The translations under genes and the position numbers were made by a program. From SLST01 sp046538735 (lineage in GTDB: Bacteria; Spirochaetota; Spirochaetia; DSM-27196; SLST01), in assembly GCA_046538735.1 (NCBI GenBank), contig JBKHII010000002.1, positions 1 through 64,000 of the forward strand: 64,000 bases of DNA. The letters are read 5' to 3'. Shown piece after piece: positions 43,263 to 51,906 of this stretch. Each line of letters opens with the position of its first letter. Position 1 is the stretch's first letter. Below the pieces are notes generated by a model, which was given only the letters and a program-made list of their open reading frames with translations, searched no databases and was not told the origin of the DNA.

Positions 43263-44177
43263 ATGCGCGACCTGATCATCATCGGCGCCGGCCCGGCGGG
43301 CCTTGCAGCCTCCCTCTACGCAACGAAGAAACGGCTCGACTACGTCGTTCTCGCCGAGGACCTCGGTGGGAAAAGCAACTACTCGATCGACCTTCCGGAC
43401 ACCGACCCGGGTGAACAGATACGCGCGAGCGAGTTGGTCACGGTGTACAAGACGCGGCTCCAGTACCTCCGGAACTCGCATGCGATCACGGGCGTCTGCG
43501 GGGTCAGGGCGGGCAACGGCTCCTTCACGGTCGAGACGGTCAAGGGCTCGAACGAGGAGGCGCGCGCGGTGATCGTGGCAACGGGGACCCGAATCGACCG
43601 CGATCCGGTCCCGGGCGAGGCGGAGTTCCTCTCGCGGGGACTCGGCTACTCGTCCGGCAGCTACTCGCATCTGCTGCGCGGAAAGCGCGTCTTCATCGCG
43701 GGCGAGACCGACCGCGCGCTCAGCTCGGCGCTCGAAATCTCCATACACGCCGACTCCGTAACGGTTGCGCTTCTCGAGGGCGGCAGCTTCAGTCCGCCCC
43801 TCCTGGAACGCGTCCGCTCGCTCGACCGCGTGTCGCTCGTGGACAGGGCGACGCTCACGGCGTTCGAAGGCGACGAGTACGCACGATCGGTGACAATCGC
43901 CTCCTCAGGGAGCGAACGGAAGATCGAGGCCGACGGTTTCTTCATCGAGCCCGAGCCGATCCCGAACACCGAGTTCCTCGGCGACTCGCCGGCGACAGAC
44001 GACCGTGGCTACCTCCCGGTCAACGGCGCCAACATGACGGCGGTAGACGGGCTCTTCGCCGCCGGCGACGTTACCGGCAGCGGGTTCGAGCAGGTTCTCG
44101 TCGCACTCGGCGACGGAGGCAAGGCGTCGTTGTCCGTGTACCGCTATTTGATCGAGCACGGCCTCACGGCCGGTTAG
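43263..44177 (+). CDS. Thioredoxin-reductase-like FAD protein lacking the CxxC site
   Basis: A 304-residue flavoprotein. The FAD motif is LIIIGAGPAGLAASLYA (residues 4-20) and the C-terminal FAD site is AVDGLFAAGDVTGSGFEQVL. The fold order matches bacterial thioredoxin reductase, but the redox CATC is replaced by SSGSYS, and the NAD(P)H motif, normally GxGxxA, reads AGETDRALSSALE, which is degenerate. It therefore cannot reduce thioredoxin by the usual mechanism and may be a ferredoxin-dependent or sensory relative. ATG 43263 is used, and a short longer frame exists to 43227. The gene ends about 150 bases before the hydrogenase operon, but a promoter separates them. Confidence 0.8.
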   Translation: MRDLIIIGAGPAGLAASLYATKKRLDYVVLAEDLGGKSNYSIDLPDTDPGEQIRASELVTVYKTRLQYLRNSHAITGVCGVRAGNGSFTVETVKGSNEEARAVIVATGTRIDRDPVPGEAEFLSRGLGYSSGSYSHLLRGKRVFIAGETDRALSSALEISIHADSVTVALLEGGSFSPPLLERVRSLDRVSLVDRATLTAFEGDEYARSVTIASSGSERKIEADGFFIEPEPIPNTEFLGDSPATDDRGYLPVNGANMTAVDGLFAAGDVTGSGFEQVLVALGDGGKASLSVYRYLIEHGLTAG

Positions 44178-44227
44178 CCCGCGACGCATCTATTCCATCC
44201 CAATCTCCGTATCTCCGCGCTTTTCCT

Positions 44228-44257
44228 TTGACAGCACGCGAATACCCGTCATACAAT
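44228..44257 (+). promoter_or_regulatory. Sigma-70 promoter of the hydrogenase operon
   Basis: A consensus TTGACA at 44228-44233, an 18-base spacer and TACAAT at 44252-44257 precede hydC by about 76 bases. An AT-rich near-palindrome (TATCGATA region, about 44268-44279) lies just downstream and could be a regulator site. It does not look like a Rex box. Confidence 0.7.
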
Positions 44258-44333
44258 TCGATGAGATAATATCGATATCAGGGGCTCTATTCAGTCATCG
44301 CTGCTTCTCCTGGAGTCCGTCCAAGGAGGCCTC

Positions 44334-44849
44334 ATGGAGCTGGAACAGGTTCGCACCCAGTCGGACGAGATCGAGGACGGCGCTACGCGTGCCGAGCTCG
44401 ATCGCTACATCAACGATCACCTCACGATGGAGGGCAATCTCATCCCCGTCCTCCAGCACGCACAGCAGCTCTACGGCTACCTTCCCAAGTCGGTCCTGAA
44501 GCACATCAGCGAGCGACTCGATATCTCGTACAGCGAGGTCGCCGGCGTTGTCACGTTCTACTCGTTCTTCTCCACCGTCCCGCGCGGCAAGCACGTCATC
44601 CGCGTCTGCCTCGGAACGGCGTGCTACGTCCGTGGCGGCAAGGAAGTACTCGCGGCGTTCCAGAACGAGCTGGGGATCGACGTGGGAGAGACCACGGAGG
44701 ACCGGCTCTTCTCGCTCGAAGTCGGCCGCTGCTTCGGCGCGTGCGGTCTCGCACCGGTCGTCATGATCGACGATGAGGTCCATCAGCGCGTGAAACCCGC
44801 GAAGGTGCGCGAGCTGCTCGCCGGATACCGCATGGAGGACCAGGCATGA
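44334..44849 (+). CDS. hydC: NuoE-like [2Fe-2S] subunit of the NAD-linked hydrogenase (HydC)
   Basis: A 171-residue thioredoxin-like ferredoxin. The four ligands are in VCLGTACYVRGG (Cys x4 Cys) and GRCFGACGLAPVV (Cys x3 Cys), the NuoE pattern. The helical N-terminal domain (PVLQHAQQLYGYLPKSVL and VAGVVTFYSFFSTVPRG) is also typical. In HydABC complexes this subunit passes electrons beside the HydB flavin site. It starts after AAGGAGG at ATG 44334, and its stop overlaps the ATG of the HydB fusion gene by four bases (ATGA). A membrane complex I is ruled out because no nuo membrane genes are near. Confidence 0.9.
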   Translation: MELEQVRTQSDEIEDGATRAELDRYINDHLTMEGNLIPVLQHAQQLYGYLPKSVLKHISERLDISYSEVAGVVTFYSFFSTVPRGKHVIRVCLGTACYVRGGKEVLAAFQNELGIDVGETTEDRLFSLEVGRCFGACGLAPVVMIDDEVHQRVKPAKVRELLAGYRMEDQA

Positions 44850-47800
44850 AACCGATCCGAAGCCGCAAGGACCTGGAGAACGTAGCCGCGGAGCGCTCCG
44901 CGGCCGCAAGCAAGAGAAAGGTTCGATTCCACGTCTGCATGGGCGCAAGTTGCATCGCGTCCGGTGCGGACGACGTACTGGCCGCGCTCGAGAGCGAGCT
45001 CGCCGAGCGCAACGGTACCGTTGAGGTGACCGGGACCGGCTGCATGGGTCCGTGCGTCCGCGGTCCCCTCATTCGCGTCGTGGGCGAGCACGAGACGACG
45101 TACACACACGTCACCGTGGACGAGGTTCCCGCGATCGTGTCGCAGGCGTTCGGCGTGACCGCTTCGGCGGGCGACACGGCTACCACCGAGCCGGACGGGG
45201 AGCTCGAGTCTTTCTTCGCCGCGCAGGAGCGCATCGTGCTCCGCAACTGCGGGATCGTGGATCCTGCGAAGATCGACGACGCGATCGCGCACGGCGGCTA
45301 CGCCGCGCTCGAGCGCGTGCTCCGGGAGCTCTCACCCGAGGAGATCGTTTCCGAGCTCAAGACCTCGGGGCTCCGCGGCCGCGGAGGGGCAGGATTCCCG
45401 ACTTGGCTCAAGTGGCAGCTCACGCAGCAGGCGCCGGGAGACGAGAAGTTCGTCCTCTGCAACGCGGACGAAGGCGACCCCGGCGCGTTCATGGACCGGA
45501 GCGTCCTCGAGGGCGATCCGCACTCGCTCATCGAAGGCATGGCGATCGCCGCACGCTGCGTGGGCGCCCGGCGCGGCGTCGTCTACGTGCGGGCCGAATA
45601 CCCGCTCGCGATCGAGCGACTCGAGCACGCGATCCGCGAGGCTCGCGAGGCCGGGCTTCTCGGCGAGTCGATCCTGGGCAGCGACTTCTCGTTCGACCTC
45701 GAGATCAGACGAGGCTCGGGCGCGTTCGTCTGCGGCGAGGAGACCGCGCTCATCCACTCGATCGAGGGCAAGCGCGGCGAGCCGAGGCCGCGACCGCCGT
45801 TCCCGGCGCAGAAAGGACTCTGGGGCAAGCCGAGCCTCCTCAACAACGTTGAGACCTATGCGAACATCGCGTCGATCTTCACACGAGGCGGCGAGTGGTT
45901 CGCCTCGCACGGCACGCCCGAGAGCCGCGGCACGAAGGTGTTCGCGCTCGCCGGCGCGATCGAGAACACCGGGCTCGTGGAGGTGCCGATCGGCACCACG
46001 CTCGGCGAGCTCGTCTACGACATCGGCGGCGGCATCAAGGGAGGCCGCCCGTTCAAGGCGGCGCAGATCGGCGGGCCCTCCGGCGGCTGCGTGCCGAAGA
46101 GCAACCTGGACGTACCGCTGGACTACGAGTCGCTCCAGGAAATCGGCGCGATCATGGGCTCGGGCGGGCTCATCGTGATGGACGACGAGACGTGCATGGT
46201 GGACGTCGCCCGATTCTTCCTCGAGTTCGTGCAGGAGGAGTCGTGCGGGAAGTGCGTCCCGTGCCGCGTGGGCACGAAGCGGATGCTCGAAATCCTCAAC
46301 CGGATCGTCTCCGGCGACGGCGAGATGGAGGACATCGACCGGCTGATCGAGCTCGGGAAGCAAATCAAGGAGACCGCGCTCTGCGGCCTCGGCCAGACGG
46401 CGCCGAACCCGGTCCTCTCCACGATTCGCCACTTCCGGAACGAGTACGAAGAGCACATCCGAGACCGCCACTGCGCCGCGGGCGTCTGTCCCGGCCTGGT
46501 ACGGGCGCCGTGCCAGAGCGCCTGCCCGGCGGGTGTGGACGTTCCCGGCTTCGTCGCGCTCGTGGGCGAGAAGCGGTACGCGGAGGCGCTTGCCCTCCAT
46601 CGGAACCGCAATCCGTTTGCGGCGGTCTGCGCGCGCGTCTGCTTCCATACCTGCGAAGACCACTGTCGCCGGGCATCGCTGGACGACTCCGTGGCGATCC
46701 GCGGCGTGAAGCGGTTCATGGTCGACCAGGAGGTCGTCGTCCAGCTGCCAACGGTCCGCGAGAACCCTGAGAACGCCGGGCGTCGCGTGGCGATCGTGGG
46801 CGCTGGGCCGGCGGGCCTCTCGTGCGCGTACTTCCTCGCGCGGCTCGGCTACCGTCCCACGGTCTTCGAGGCGGAGTCGCGGCCGGGCGGCATGCTCGTG
46901 CAGACGATCCCCGCCTACCGCCTGCCGCGCGAGACGCTCGCGAGAGAGATTCGCATGATCGAGCAACTCGGCGTGGACATCCGCACCGAGCAACGGCTCG
47001 GGCGCGACATCACGATCGACGGTCTCAAGGAAGCGGGCTACGAGGCGCTCTTCCTCGGTATGGGCGCGCCGGAGTGCATGGAGATGGGCATCCCGGGAGA
47101 GGAGAGCTCGGGCGTCATCAAGGCGGGTGAGTTCCTGCGGACCTACAACATCCGCGGGTCGGTCCCGGTCGGCAAGCAGGTCGTCGTGGTCGGCGGCGGG
47201 AACGCGGCGGTGGACGCCGCGCGGACCGCGCTCCGGCTCGGAGCAGAGCGCGTGACGATCATCTACCGGCGCACGCGCGAGCAGATGCCCGCGTACGAAG
47301 AGGAGATCGAGGAAGCGCTCCACGAGGGAGTCGAGCTCAGGACGCTCGTGCAGCCCACGGAAGTCGTCGCCAGGAAGGGCGCGGTAGCGGGCCTGCGCTG
47401 CGAGGCGATGACGCTCGGCGAGTTCGACCGCAGCGGACGCAGACGCCCCACGCGATCCGGCGACGAGAGCTTCGTGATGGAGGCCGACCAGGTAATCGTG
47501 GCGATCGGGCAGAAACTGGAAACCTCGTCGATTGCCGAGCTCGGCGAGCTCGAACGCAACGACTGGGGATTTATAGCAGCCGATCCGCTCACCGGACAGA
47601 CCAGCGTTCCGTGGGTCTTCGCCGGAGGTGACGCGGCAAGCGGACCTGCCTCGGTCGTCACGGCGATCGCGGCCGGCGAACGAGCCGCGGTCGGCATCAA
47701 CCTCCTCCTGACCGGACGCGCGGACGCGTTCTGGCGCGAGGAACAGGAAGTAGACACGAGCTACGACCCGGACGCCGAGCCGGCTCCGTATCCCCGGGAG

Positions 47801-48010
47801 GCGTACCGTACGATCGCCGTGGACCGCAGGCGCCACAACTTCGACGAAGTCGAACAGCCGTGGTGCGAGGCGGTTGCGCTTCGCCAGGCTCACCGCTGCC
47901 TGCGCTGCGACTACGGGAAGCAGATCGCGAAGCCGGTCGTCCCAACGGGACTCCGGTCTGACGAGAAGGGAGCGGACACCGCGCGAACGAAGGAGGAGCT
48001 CCATGCATAA
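44846..48010 (+). CDS. hydB: HydB/NuoF fused to a GltD/NfnB-type FAD-NAD(P) module
   Basis: A 1054-residue cytoplasmic fusion. Residues 26-110 are a thioredoxin-like [2Fe-2S] domain (C31, C36, C66, C70). Residues 130-530 are NuoF-like: the FMN loop GLRGRGGAGFPTWLKW, the NADH site CNADEGDPGAFMDR, an SLBB domain, and a [4Fe-4S] site (C467, C470, C473, C513). Where HydB normally has a two-cluster ferredoxin tail, residues 550-1010 instead form a GltD-like module. This has cluster cysteines C556, C560, C595, C599, C603 and C607, FAD motif AIVGAGPAGLSCAYF (near 649), and NAD(P)H motif VVVGGGNAAVDAA (near 779). Together these give two flavin/nucleotide sites in one chain, which suggests linking NADH, NADPH and hydrogen. 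It overlaps both neighbours. Confidence 0.9.
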   Translation: MKPIRSRKDLENVAAERSAAASKRKVRFHVCMGASCIASGADDVLAALESELAERNGTVEVTGTGCMGPCVRGPLIRVVGEHETTYTHVTVDEVPAIVSQAFGVTASAGDTATTEPDGELESFFAAQERIVLRNCGIVDPAKIDDAIAHGGYAALERVLRELSPEEIVSELKTSGLRGRGGAGFPTWLKWQLTQQAPGDEKFVLCNADEGDPGAFMDRSVLEGDPHSLIEGMAIAARCVGARRGVVYVRAEYPLAIERLEHAIREAREAGLLGESILGSDFSFDLEIRRGSGAFVCGEETALIHSIEGKRGEPRPRPPFPAQKGLWGKPSLLNNVETYANIASIFTRGGEWFASHGTPESRGTKVFALAGAIENTGLVEVPIGTTLGELVYDIGGGIKGGRPFKAAQIGGPSGGCVPKSNLDVPLDYESLQEIGAIMGSGGLIVMDDETCMVDVARFFLEFVQEESCGKCVPCRVGTKRMLEILNRIVSGDGEMEDIDRLIELGKQIKETALCGLGQTAPNPVLSTIRHFRNEYEEHIRDRHCAAGVCPGLVRAPCQSACPAGVDVPGFVALVGEKRYAEALALHRNRNPFAAVCARVCFHTCEDHCRRASLDDSVAIRGVKRFMVDQEVVVQLPTVRENPENAGRRVAIVGAGPAGLSCAYFLARLGYRPTVFEAESRPGGMLVQTIPAYRLPRETLAREIRMIEQLGVDIRTEQRLGRDITIDGLKEAGYEALFLGMGAPECMEMGIPGEESSGVIKAGEFLRTYNIRGSVPVGKQVVVVGGGNAAVDAARTALRLGAERVTIIYRRTREQMPAYEEEIEEALHEGVELRTLVQPTEVVARKGAVAGLRCEAMTLGEFDRSGRRRPTRSGDESFVMEADQVIVAIGQKLETSSIAELGELERNDWGFIAADPLTGQTSVPWVFAGGDAASGPASVVTAIAAGERAAVGINLLLTGRADAFWREEQEVDTSYDPDAEPAPYPREAYRTIAVDRRRHNFDEVEQPWCEAVALRQAHRCLRCDYGKQIAKPVVPTGLRSDEKGADTARTKEELHA

Positions 48011-49829
48011 GGTCACGATCAACGGACGCGAGCTCGTCGTGGAGCCAGGTGCGACGATCCTGGAGGCGGCCAAGGGAGCCGGTATCCATATTCCAACGCT
48101 TTGCCACCTCGAGCATCACGCCCCGCAGGGAGCGTGCCGCGTTTGCGTGGTAGAGGTAGAGGGCGCGCGCACGCTCCAGGCGGCGTGCGCGACACCGGTG
48201 CGAGACGGCATGATCGTGAAGACGAACAGCGCGCGCGTGCGCGCCGCCCGGAAGACGGTCGTGGACCTGCTCCTGAGCGAGCACGAGGGGAACTGCCAGT
48301 ACTGCGATCGGAGCGTCGACTGCGAGCTTCAGGACCTCGCGTACTCGCTGGGTGTGGACGCGCCCCGCTACACGGGCGAGAAGCCGGCCGTGCTGTTTGA
48401 CCGGAGCACGCCGGCGCTCGAGCGCGACAGCGGCAAGTGCATCAAGTGCCGCCGGTGCGTGACCGCGTGCAACGACGTTCAGCAGGTGGGCGCACTCTTC
48501 CCGCAGTACCGGGGCTACCAGACGCTCGTCGCGCCTGCCTTCGCCTCGGACCTCGCAGACGTCGCCTGCGTGCAGTGCGGCCAGTGCGCGGCGGTCTGCC
48601 CCGTGGGCGCGATCTCGGAGCGCAGCCACATCGAGCAGGTTTGGCGCGCGCTCGAAGATCCCGATCGCCACGTCGTCGTGCAGACCGCACCTGCCGTTCG
48701 GGCCGCGCTCGGAGAGTGCTTCGGGAACGATCCCGGCACGCTCGTCACCGGCAAGATGGTGAGCGCGCTCCGCGAGCTCGGTTTCAACGCCGTGTTCGAC
48801 ACAAACTTCACCGCCGACCTCACGATCATGGAGGAGGGCACCGAGCTGTTGATGCGCCTCAAGCAGGCGCTCGTGGGAGACGCGGCGACCCCGGGTGACG
48901 CATCCTCCGCGGCGGACGCGCACGGCGCCGACCACGCCTTCGGCCCGCTGCCGCAGTTCACGAGCTGTTCGCCGGGCTGGATCAAGTTCGCCGAGCACTT
49001 CTTCCCGGAGTACCTCCCGAACGTATCGACCTGCAAGTCGCCGCAGCAGATGTTCGGCGCGCTTGCGAAGACGTACTACGCGGAGACCGCCGGCGTGGAT
49101 CCGAACAAGATGGTCGTGGTTTCGATCATGCCGTGCACCGCCAAGAAGTTCGAGGCGGTGCGCGACGAGATGACCGACAGCGGCTTCCAGGACGTGGATT
49201 ACGTACTCACGACGAGAGAGCTCGGGCGCATGGTCCACTCTGCCGGTATCGACTTCAACGCGCTTCCGGACGGCGAGATGGACGCGCCCATGGGCTTCTC
49301 CAGCGGCGCGGCGGACATCTTCGCGAACACCGGCGGCGTCATGGAGGCGGCGCTCCGGACGGCGTGGGAGATCGTGACCGGCAAGGAGCTCCCGCTCGAG
49401 GGACTCCACGTGAAGCCCGTCGTCGGGCTCGAAGGAATCAAGGAAGCCTCGCTCGTCGTCTCCGATCCGCTGCCGGAGTGGTCGTTCCTGGACGAGGTCG
49501 AGCTCAAGGTGGCCGTCGCGCACGGGCTCGGCAATGCGGCGAAGCTGATCGAGGAGATCAAGGCAGGCCGACGCGCGTATCACTTCGTGGAGATCATGAC
49601 CTGTCCCGGAGGATGCATCGGCGGCGGCGGCCAGCCGCGAATGACGACGGACGATGTGCGGCGGGCCCGGATCGATGCGATCTACCGCGAAGACGAGGGA
49701 AAGCCGGTGCGCAAGTCGCACCTCAACCCGCAGATCGCCGAGATCTACGAGAAGTACCTGGGCAAGCCGCTCGGCGACCGCTCGCACCACCTGCTCCACA
49801 CGGAGTACGTGGCGCGCTCGCGAGTGTAG
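48003..49829 (+). CDS. hydA: [FeFe] hydrogenase catalytic subunit HydA, NAD-linked type
   Basis: A 608-residue enzyme. The N-terminal [2Fe-2S] domain uses C34, C45, C48 and C62. The His-ligated [4Fe-4S] cluster uses H94, C98, C101 and C107. Two [4Fe-4S] clusters are in CIKCRRCVTAC (146-156) and CVQCGQCAAVCP (189-200). The H-domain has L1 TSCSPGW (S321-C322-S323), L2 MPCTAKKFEA and L3 CPGGCIGGGGQP. In the usual L1 motif TSCCPGW the second Cys is present, but here it is Ser323. Start ATG 48003 follows AAGGAGGAG and overlaps hydB by 8 bases. With hydC and hydB it forms a soluble HydABC-type complex. No maturation genes (hydE, F, G) are in the window. Confidence 0.93.
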   Translation: MHKVTINGRELVVEPGATILEAAKGAGIHIPTLCHLEHHAPQGACRVCVVEVEGARTLQAACATPVRDGMIVKTNSARVRAARKTVVDLLLSEHEGNCQYCDRSVDCELQDLAYSLGVDAPRYTGEKPAVLFDRSTPALERDSGKCIKCRRCVTACNDVQQVGALFPQYRGYQTLVAPAFASDLADVACVQCGQCAAVCPVGAISERSHIEQVWRALEDPDRHVVVQTAPAVRAALGECFGNDPGTLVTGKMVSALRELGFNAVFDTNFTADLTIMEEGTELLMRLKQALVGDAATPGDASSAADAHGADHAFGPLPQFTSCSPGWIKFAEHFFPEYLPNVSTCKSPQQMFGALAKTYYAETAGVDPNKMVVVSIMPCTAKKFEAVRDEMTDSGFQDVDYVLTTRELGRMVHSAGIDFNALPDGEMDAPMGFSSGAADIFANTGGVMEAALRTAWEIVTGKELPLEGLHVKPVVGLEGIKEASLVVSDPLPEWSFLDEVELKVAVAHGLGNAAKLIEEIKAGRRAYHFVEIMTCPGGCIGGGGQPRMTTDDVRRARIDAIYREDEGKPVRKSHLNPQIAEIYEKYLGKPLGDRSHHLLHTEYVARSRV

Positions 49830-49846
49830 ACCGAAGCGGGGGCCGT

Positions 49847-49873
49847 CCGTCGCCGCACTCGCTGCGGCGACGG
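49847..49873. terminator. Hairpin between the hydrogenase operon and amylase
   Basis: CCGTCGCCGCA, a five-base loop (CTCGC) and TGCGGCGACGG form a perfect 11-bp stem in the 73-base space between two convergent stop codons. No T-run is visible. The position fits a two-way transcription stop. Confidence 0.55.
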
Positions 49874-49902
49874 GCCGCGACGGCGCCCGCGCGCGTCGTC
49901 CA

Positions 49903-51285
49903 TCACGCCTCGCGCCGAAGAATCCTCGAACCGAATCCCGGCACGTCCAGCACGGGCGAGCCGGCGCCGAGCTCCACCTGCTCACCACCGTACAGGCAGC
50001 GGTACGAACCGGCGTACTCGGCAGACAACGACACCGTGATCGGTTCGGGATCGGCGTTCACGGCGACGAGCACGCGCTCCGCCGTGCCGCCGAACGCGAA
50101 CCGCTCGAACACGAGCGAGCCGCTCGCCACGGCAATCTGACGGTACGCTCCCGAACGCAACGCCTCGCTGGTCCCGCGCACCGCATTGAGCTCGCGGATG
50201 TAGCGCGCAAGCGCCCGCCCCCGATCGTGGTGACGCGCCTGCTCGATCGCAGCCTTCCGCGGCCGGAGCTCATGATCCCCGTCGTGCTTCCGCCCCTCCA
50301 TTCCGTACTCGCTGCCGTAGTAGACGGAAGGGATCCCGGGCATCGTCCACAGCAGCGCGTACGCCGGATACACGTGCTCGTACGTGGTGAGCTTGGTCGC
50401 GAGGCGGCTCACGTCGTGGTTGTCCGCGAAGTTGAGCGGTGCATGACCGCGCCGCAGCGCGGGCTCGAGCAGCCCGCCGTCGCCGAAGAGCCGGTTCAGC
50501 GAGTAGCCGATCTCGTGCATGTTGTGGTCGTTGAACGACGACCAGAGTCCCTTGTAGCACTCGTAGTTCGTGATGCCGTGCAGGCGTCCGTCCCGGACGA
50601 AGGCTGGATAGTCGCCGTGGATCACCTCCCCTACGAGCCGGACGTCCGGCTTCTTCTCGCGCAGACGGTGCGAGAGCTCGTCCAGGAAGTCGAGCGGCAG
50701 CGAGTAGGCGACGTCCAGGCGGATCCCATCCACGCCGTAGCGATCGAGCGCGTGTCCGGCCGCCTCAAACAGGTGCTCGCGAACGGCGGGCTGCGAGTGG
50801 TCGAGCGCGACGAGCTCGTCGACTCCCTCCCAGCCCTCGTAGACGAATCCGTCGCCGAAGCGGTTGTCGCGCGTAAAATCGACGCCGCGAAACCAGCTCC
50901 GGTACTCGGAGGCCTCCCCGCCCCTTCGGAGCCGCTCGAACGCCCGGAAGCCGCGCCCCACGTGGTTGTAGACTCCGTCCAGGACGACCCGAATGCCGCG
51001 CTCGTGCGCCGCGCGTACGAGCGCGGCGAGATCGTCGTCCGTTCCGAGCCTGCGATCGACCGAGAAGTAGTCGTGCGTGTCGTAACCGTGCGAGCCCGAC
51101 TCGAAGACCGGGCTCAGGTAGAGCGCGGAAAAGCCGAGATCCGCGATTCGCTCCAGGTCGGACGCGATGAGCTCGATCCGGGAGGTCGGCGCGGACGTTC
51201 CGTCGTTCACTCGAGGGGCATCGCAGTAGCCGAGGGGATAGATGGAGTAGAAGGTGGCGTCCTGCCACCACGCAGTCGTCGTCAT
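49903..51285 (-). CDS. GH13 alpha-amylase-family enzyme, cyclomaltodextrinase/glucosidase type
   Basis: A 460-residue enzyme with no signal peptide, hence cytoplasmic. Conserved GH13 regions are DGVYNH (residues 103-108), GIRLDVA with nucleophile D191, the acid/base E220 in LVGEVIHGD, and FADNHD with D291. It is shorter than neopullulanases (no N-terminal dimerisation domain), so oligo-alpha-glucosidase or cyclomaltodextrinase-type activity on imported maltodextrins is likely. The C-terminal beta domain (residues 380-460) is complete. ATG 51285. The reaction would feed glucose to fermentation. Its TetR neighbour is 28 bases upstream and could co-transcribe with it, although the TetR gene's own operator lies farther away. 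Confidence 0.87.
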   Translation of the reverse strand: MTTTAWWQDATFYSIYPLGYCDAPRVNDGTSAPTSRIELIASDLERIADLGFSALYLSPVFESGSHGYDTHDYFSVDRRLGTDDDLAALVRAAHERGIRVVLDGVYNHVGRGFRAFERLRRGGEASEYRSWFRGVDFTRDNRFGDGFVYEGWEGVDELVALDHSQPAVREHLFEAAGHALDRYGVDGIRLDVAYSLPLDFLDELSHRLREKKPDVRLVGEVIHGDYPAFVRDGRLHGITNYECYKGLWSSFNDHNMHEIGYSLNRLFGDGGLLEPALRRGHAPLNFADNHDVSRLATKLTTYEHVYPAYALLWTMPGIPSVYYGSEYGMEGRKHDGDHELRPRKAAIEQARHHDRGRALARYIRELNAVRGTSEALRSGAYRQIAVASGSLVFERFAFGGTAERVLVAVNADPEPITVSLSAEYAGSYRCLYGGEQVELGAGSPVLDVPGFGSRILRREA

Positions 51286-51312
51286 TGAGAACCGTCCTTC
51301 CTGTCCTGGTCG

Positions 51313-51879
51313 CTACGAGTAGATGCCGTAGCTGAACTGCCGCATGATCTCGTGCGCACGGGTCGGATCGTGCCCGAGCTTATTCTCGAGTCGCAGCACG
51401 GCGTAGGCGAACACCACGCCGAGGAGCGACACCGTGTACTCACGCTCGCGTCCGCGCATGTTTCCGTGATCGCCGGACGCCGCGAGAAAGAACTGCTCGA
51501 CCTCGCGCGAAAGGCGATCCCACACCGGCAAGAGTGCCCCGCGCGCCTCGCTCGCGACCGGGCCGTTCTGGGCAGCGAGCAGCAGCCTCGCCTCGATCGG
51601 GTACCGCTCGCTGAAGGCGAGCAGCCGCTCGATCAGGCGCTCGAGGTCGCGAGGCGCGTCTCCGTCGTAGGCGGCCGCATCGCCGATCGTCTCGAACAGG
51701 CAGGTCGCCACCCGTCCCGCGATGTCGGTGAGCACGCCGCGCTTGTTCCCGAAGTGGTGGTAGAGCGTCGGCTTGGTCAGGCCGGATTGCTCAACGATCT
51801 CCTGGACGCTCACCGCGTCGTATCCGCGAGCGACGAACAATTCCATGGCCGTGCGTGCGAGCCGTTCCCGTGCTTCCAC
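51313..51879 (-). CDS. TetR-family transcriptional regulator
   Basis: A 188-residue regulator. The helix-turn-helix is in ARGYDAVSVQEIVEQSGLTK then PTLYHHFGNKRGVL (residues 17-52), as in TetR proteins, followed by a helical ligand domain. The GTG at 51879 (VEARERLARTAM) is the only start that keeps the fold. The frame before it overlaps the control region. The promoter TTGACT-N17-TATACT puts the transcription start within about one base of the GTG, so the mRNA may be leaderless. The perfect palindrome at 51887-51906 covers the -10 box, indicating self-repression and perhaps control of the divergent PEBP gene. Confidence 0.87.
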   Translation of the reverse strand: MEARERLARTAMELFVARGYDAVSVQEIVEQSGLTKPTLYHHFGNKRGVLTDIAGRVATCLFETIGDAAAYDGDAPRDLERLIERLLAFSERYPIEARLLLAAQNGPVASEARGALLPVWDRLSREVEQFFLAASGDHGNMRGREREYTVSLLGVVFAYAVLRLENKLGHDPTRAHEIMRQFSYGIYS

Positions 51880-51886
51880 GCGAGAT

Positions 51887-51906
51887 AGTATACCGCTCGG
51901 TATACT
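51887..51906. promoter_or_regulatory. TetR operator, perfect 20-bp palindrome
   Basis: AGTATACCGCTCGGTATACT is identical to its reverse complement except for the two central bases (CT). It lies 8 bases before the TetR start codon and about 76 bases before the PEBP gene, and overlaps the TetR -10 box. Confidence 0.8.

Noticed and set aside
42900..44200. CRISPR array or clustered repeats
   Set aside because: I looked for regularly spaced direct repeats across the window and saw none. The similarities in 41903-43168 are protein repeats.
44268..44279. Rex (NADH-sensing) operator before the hydrogenase operon
   Set aside because: The near-palindrome does not match the TTGTGAANNNNTTCACAA pattern, so I list it only as an unexplained AT-rich site.
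44921..44935. GGTTCGATTCC as a tRNA T-loop
   Set aside because: It lies within the conserved hydB coding sequence (VRFHVC) and no acceptor or anticodon stem can be formed around it.
45332..48073. 913-residue open frame antisense to the hydB fusion gene
   Set aside because: It is a GC-rich shadow: its residues are dominated by Arg, Ala, Asp and Glu with no domain motif, and the opposite strand has clear conserved sites.
47697..49988. 763-residue open frame antisense to hydA
   Set aside because: Shadow of hydA. It lacks a start site with Shine-Dalgarno sequence and any recognisable motif.
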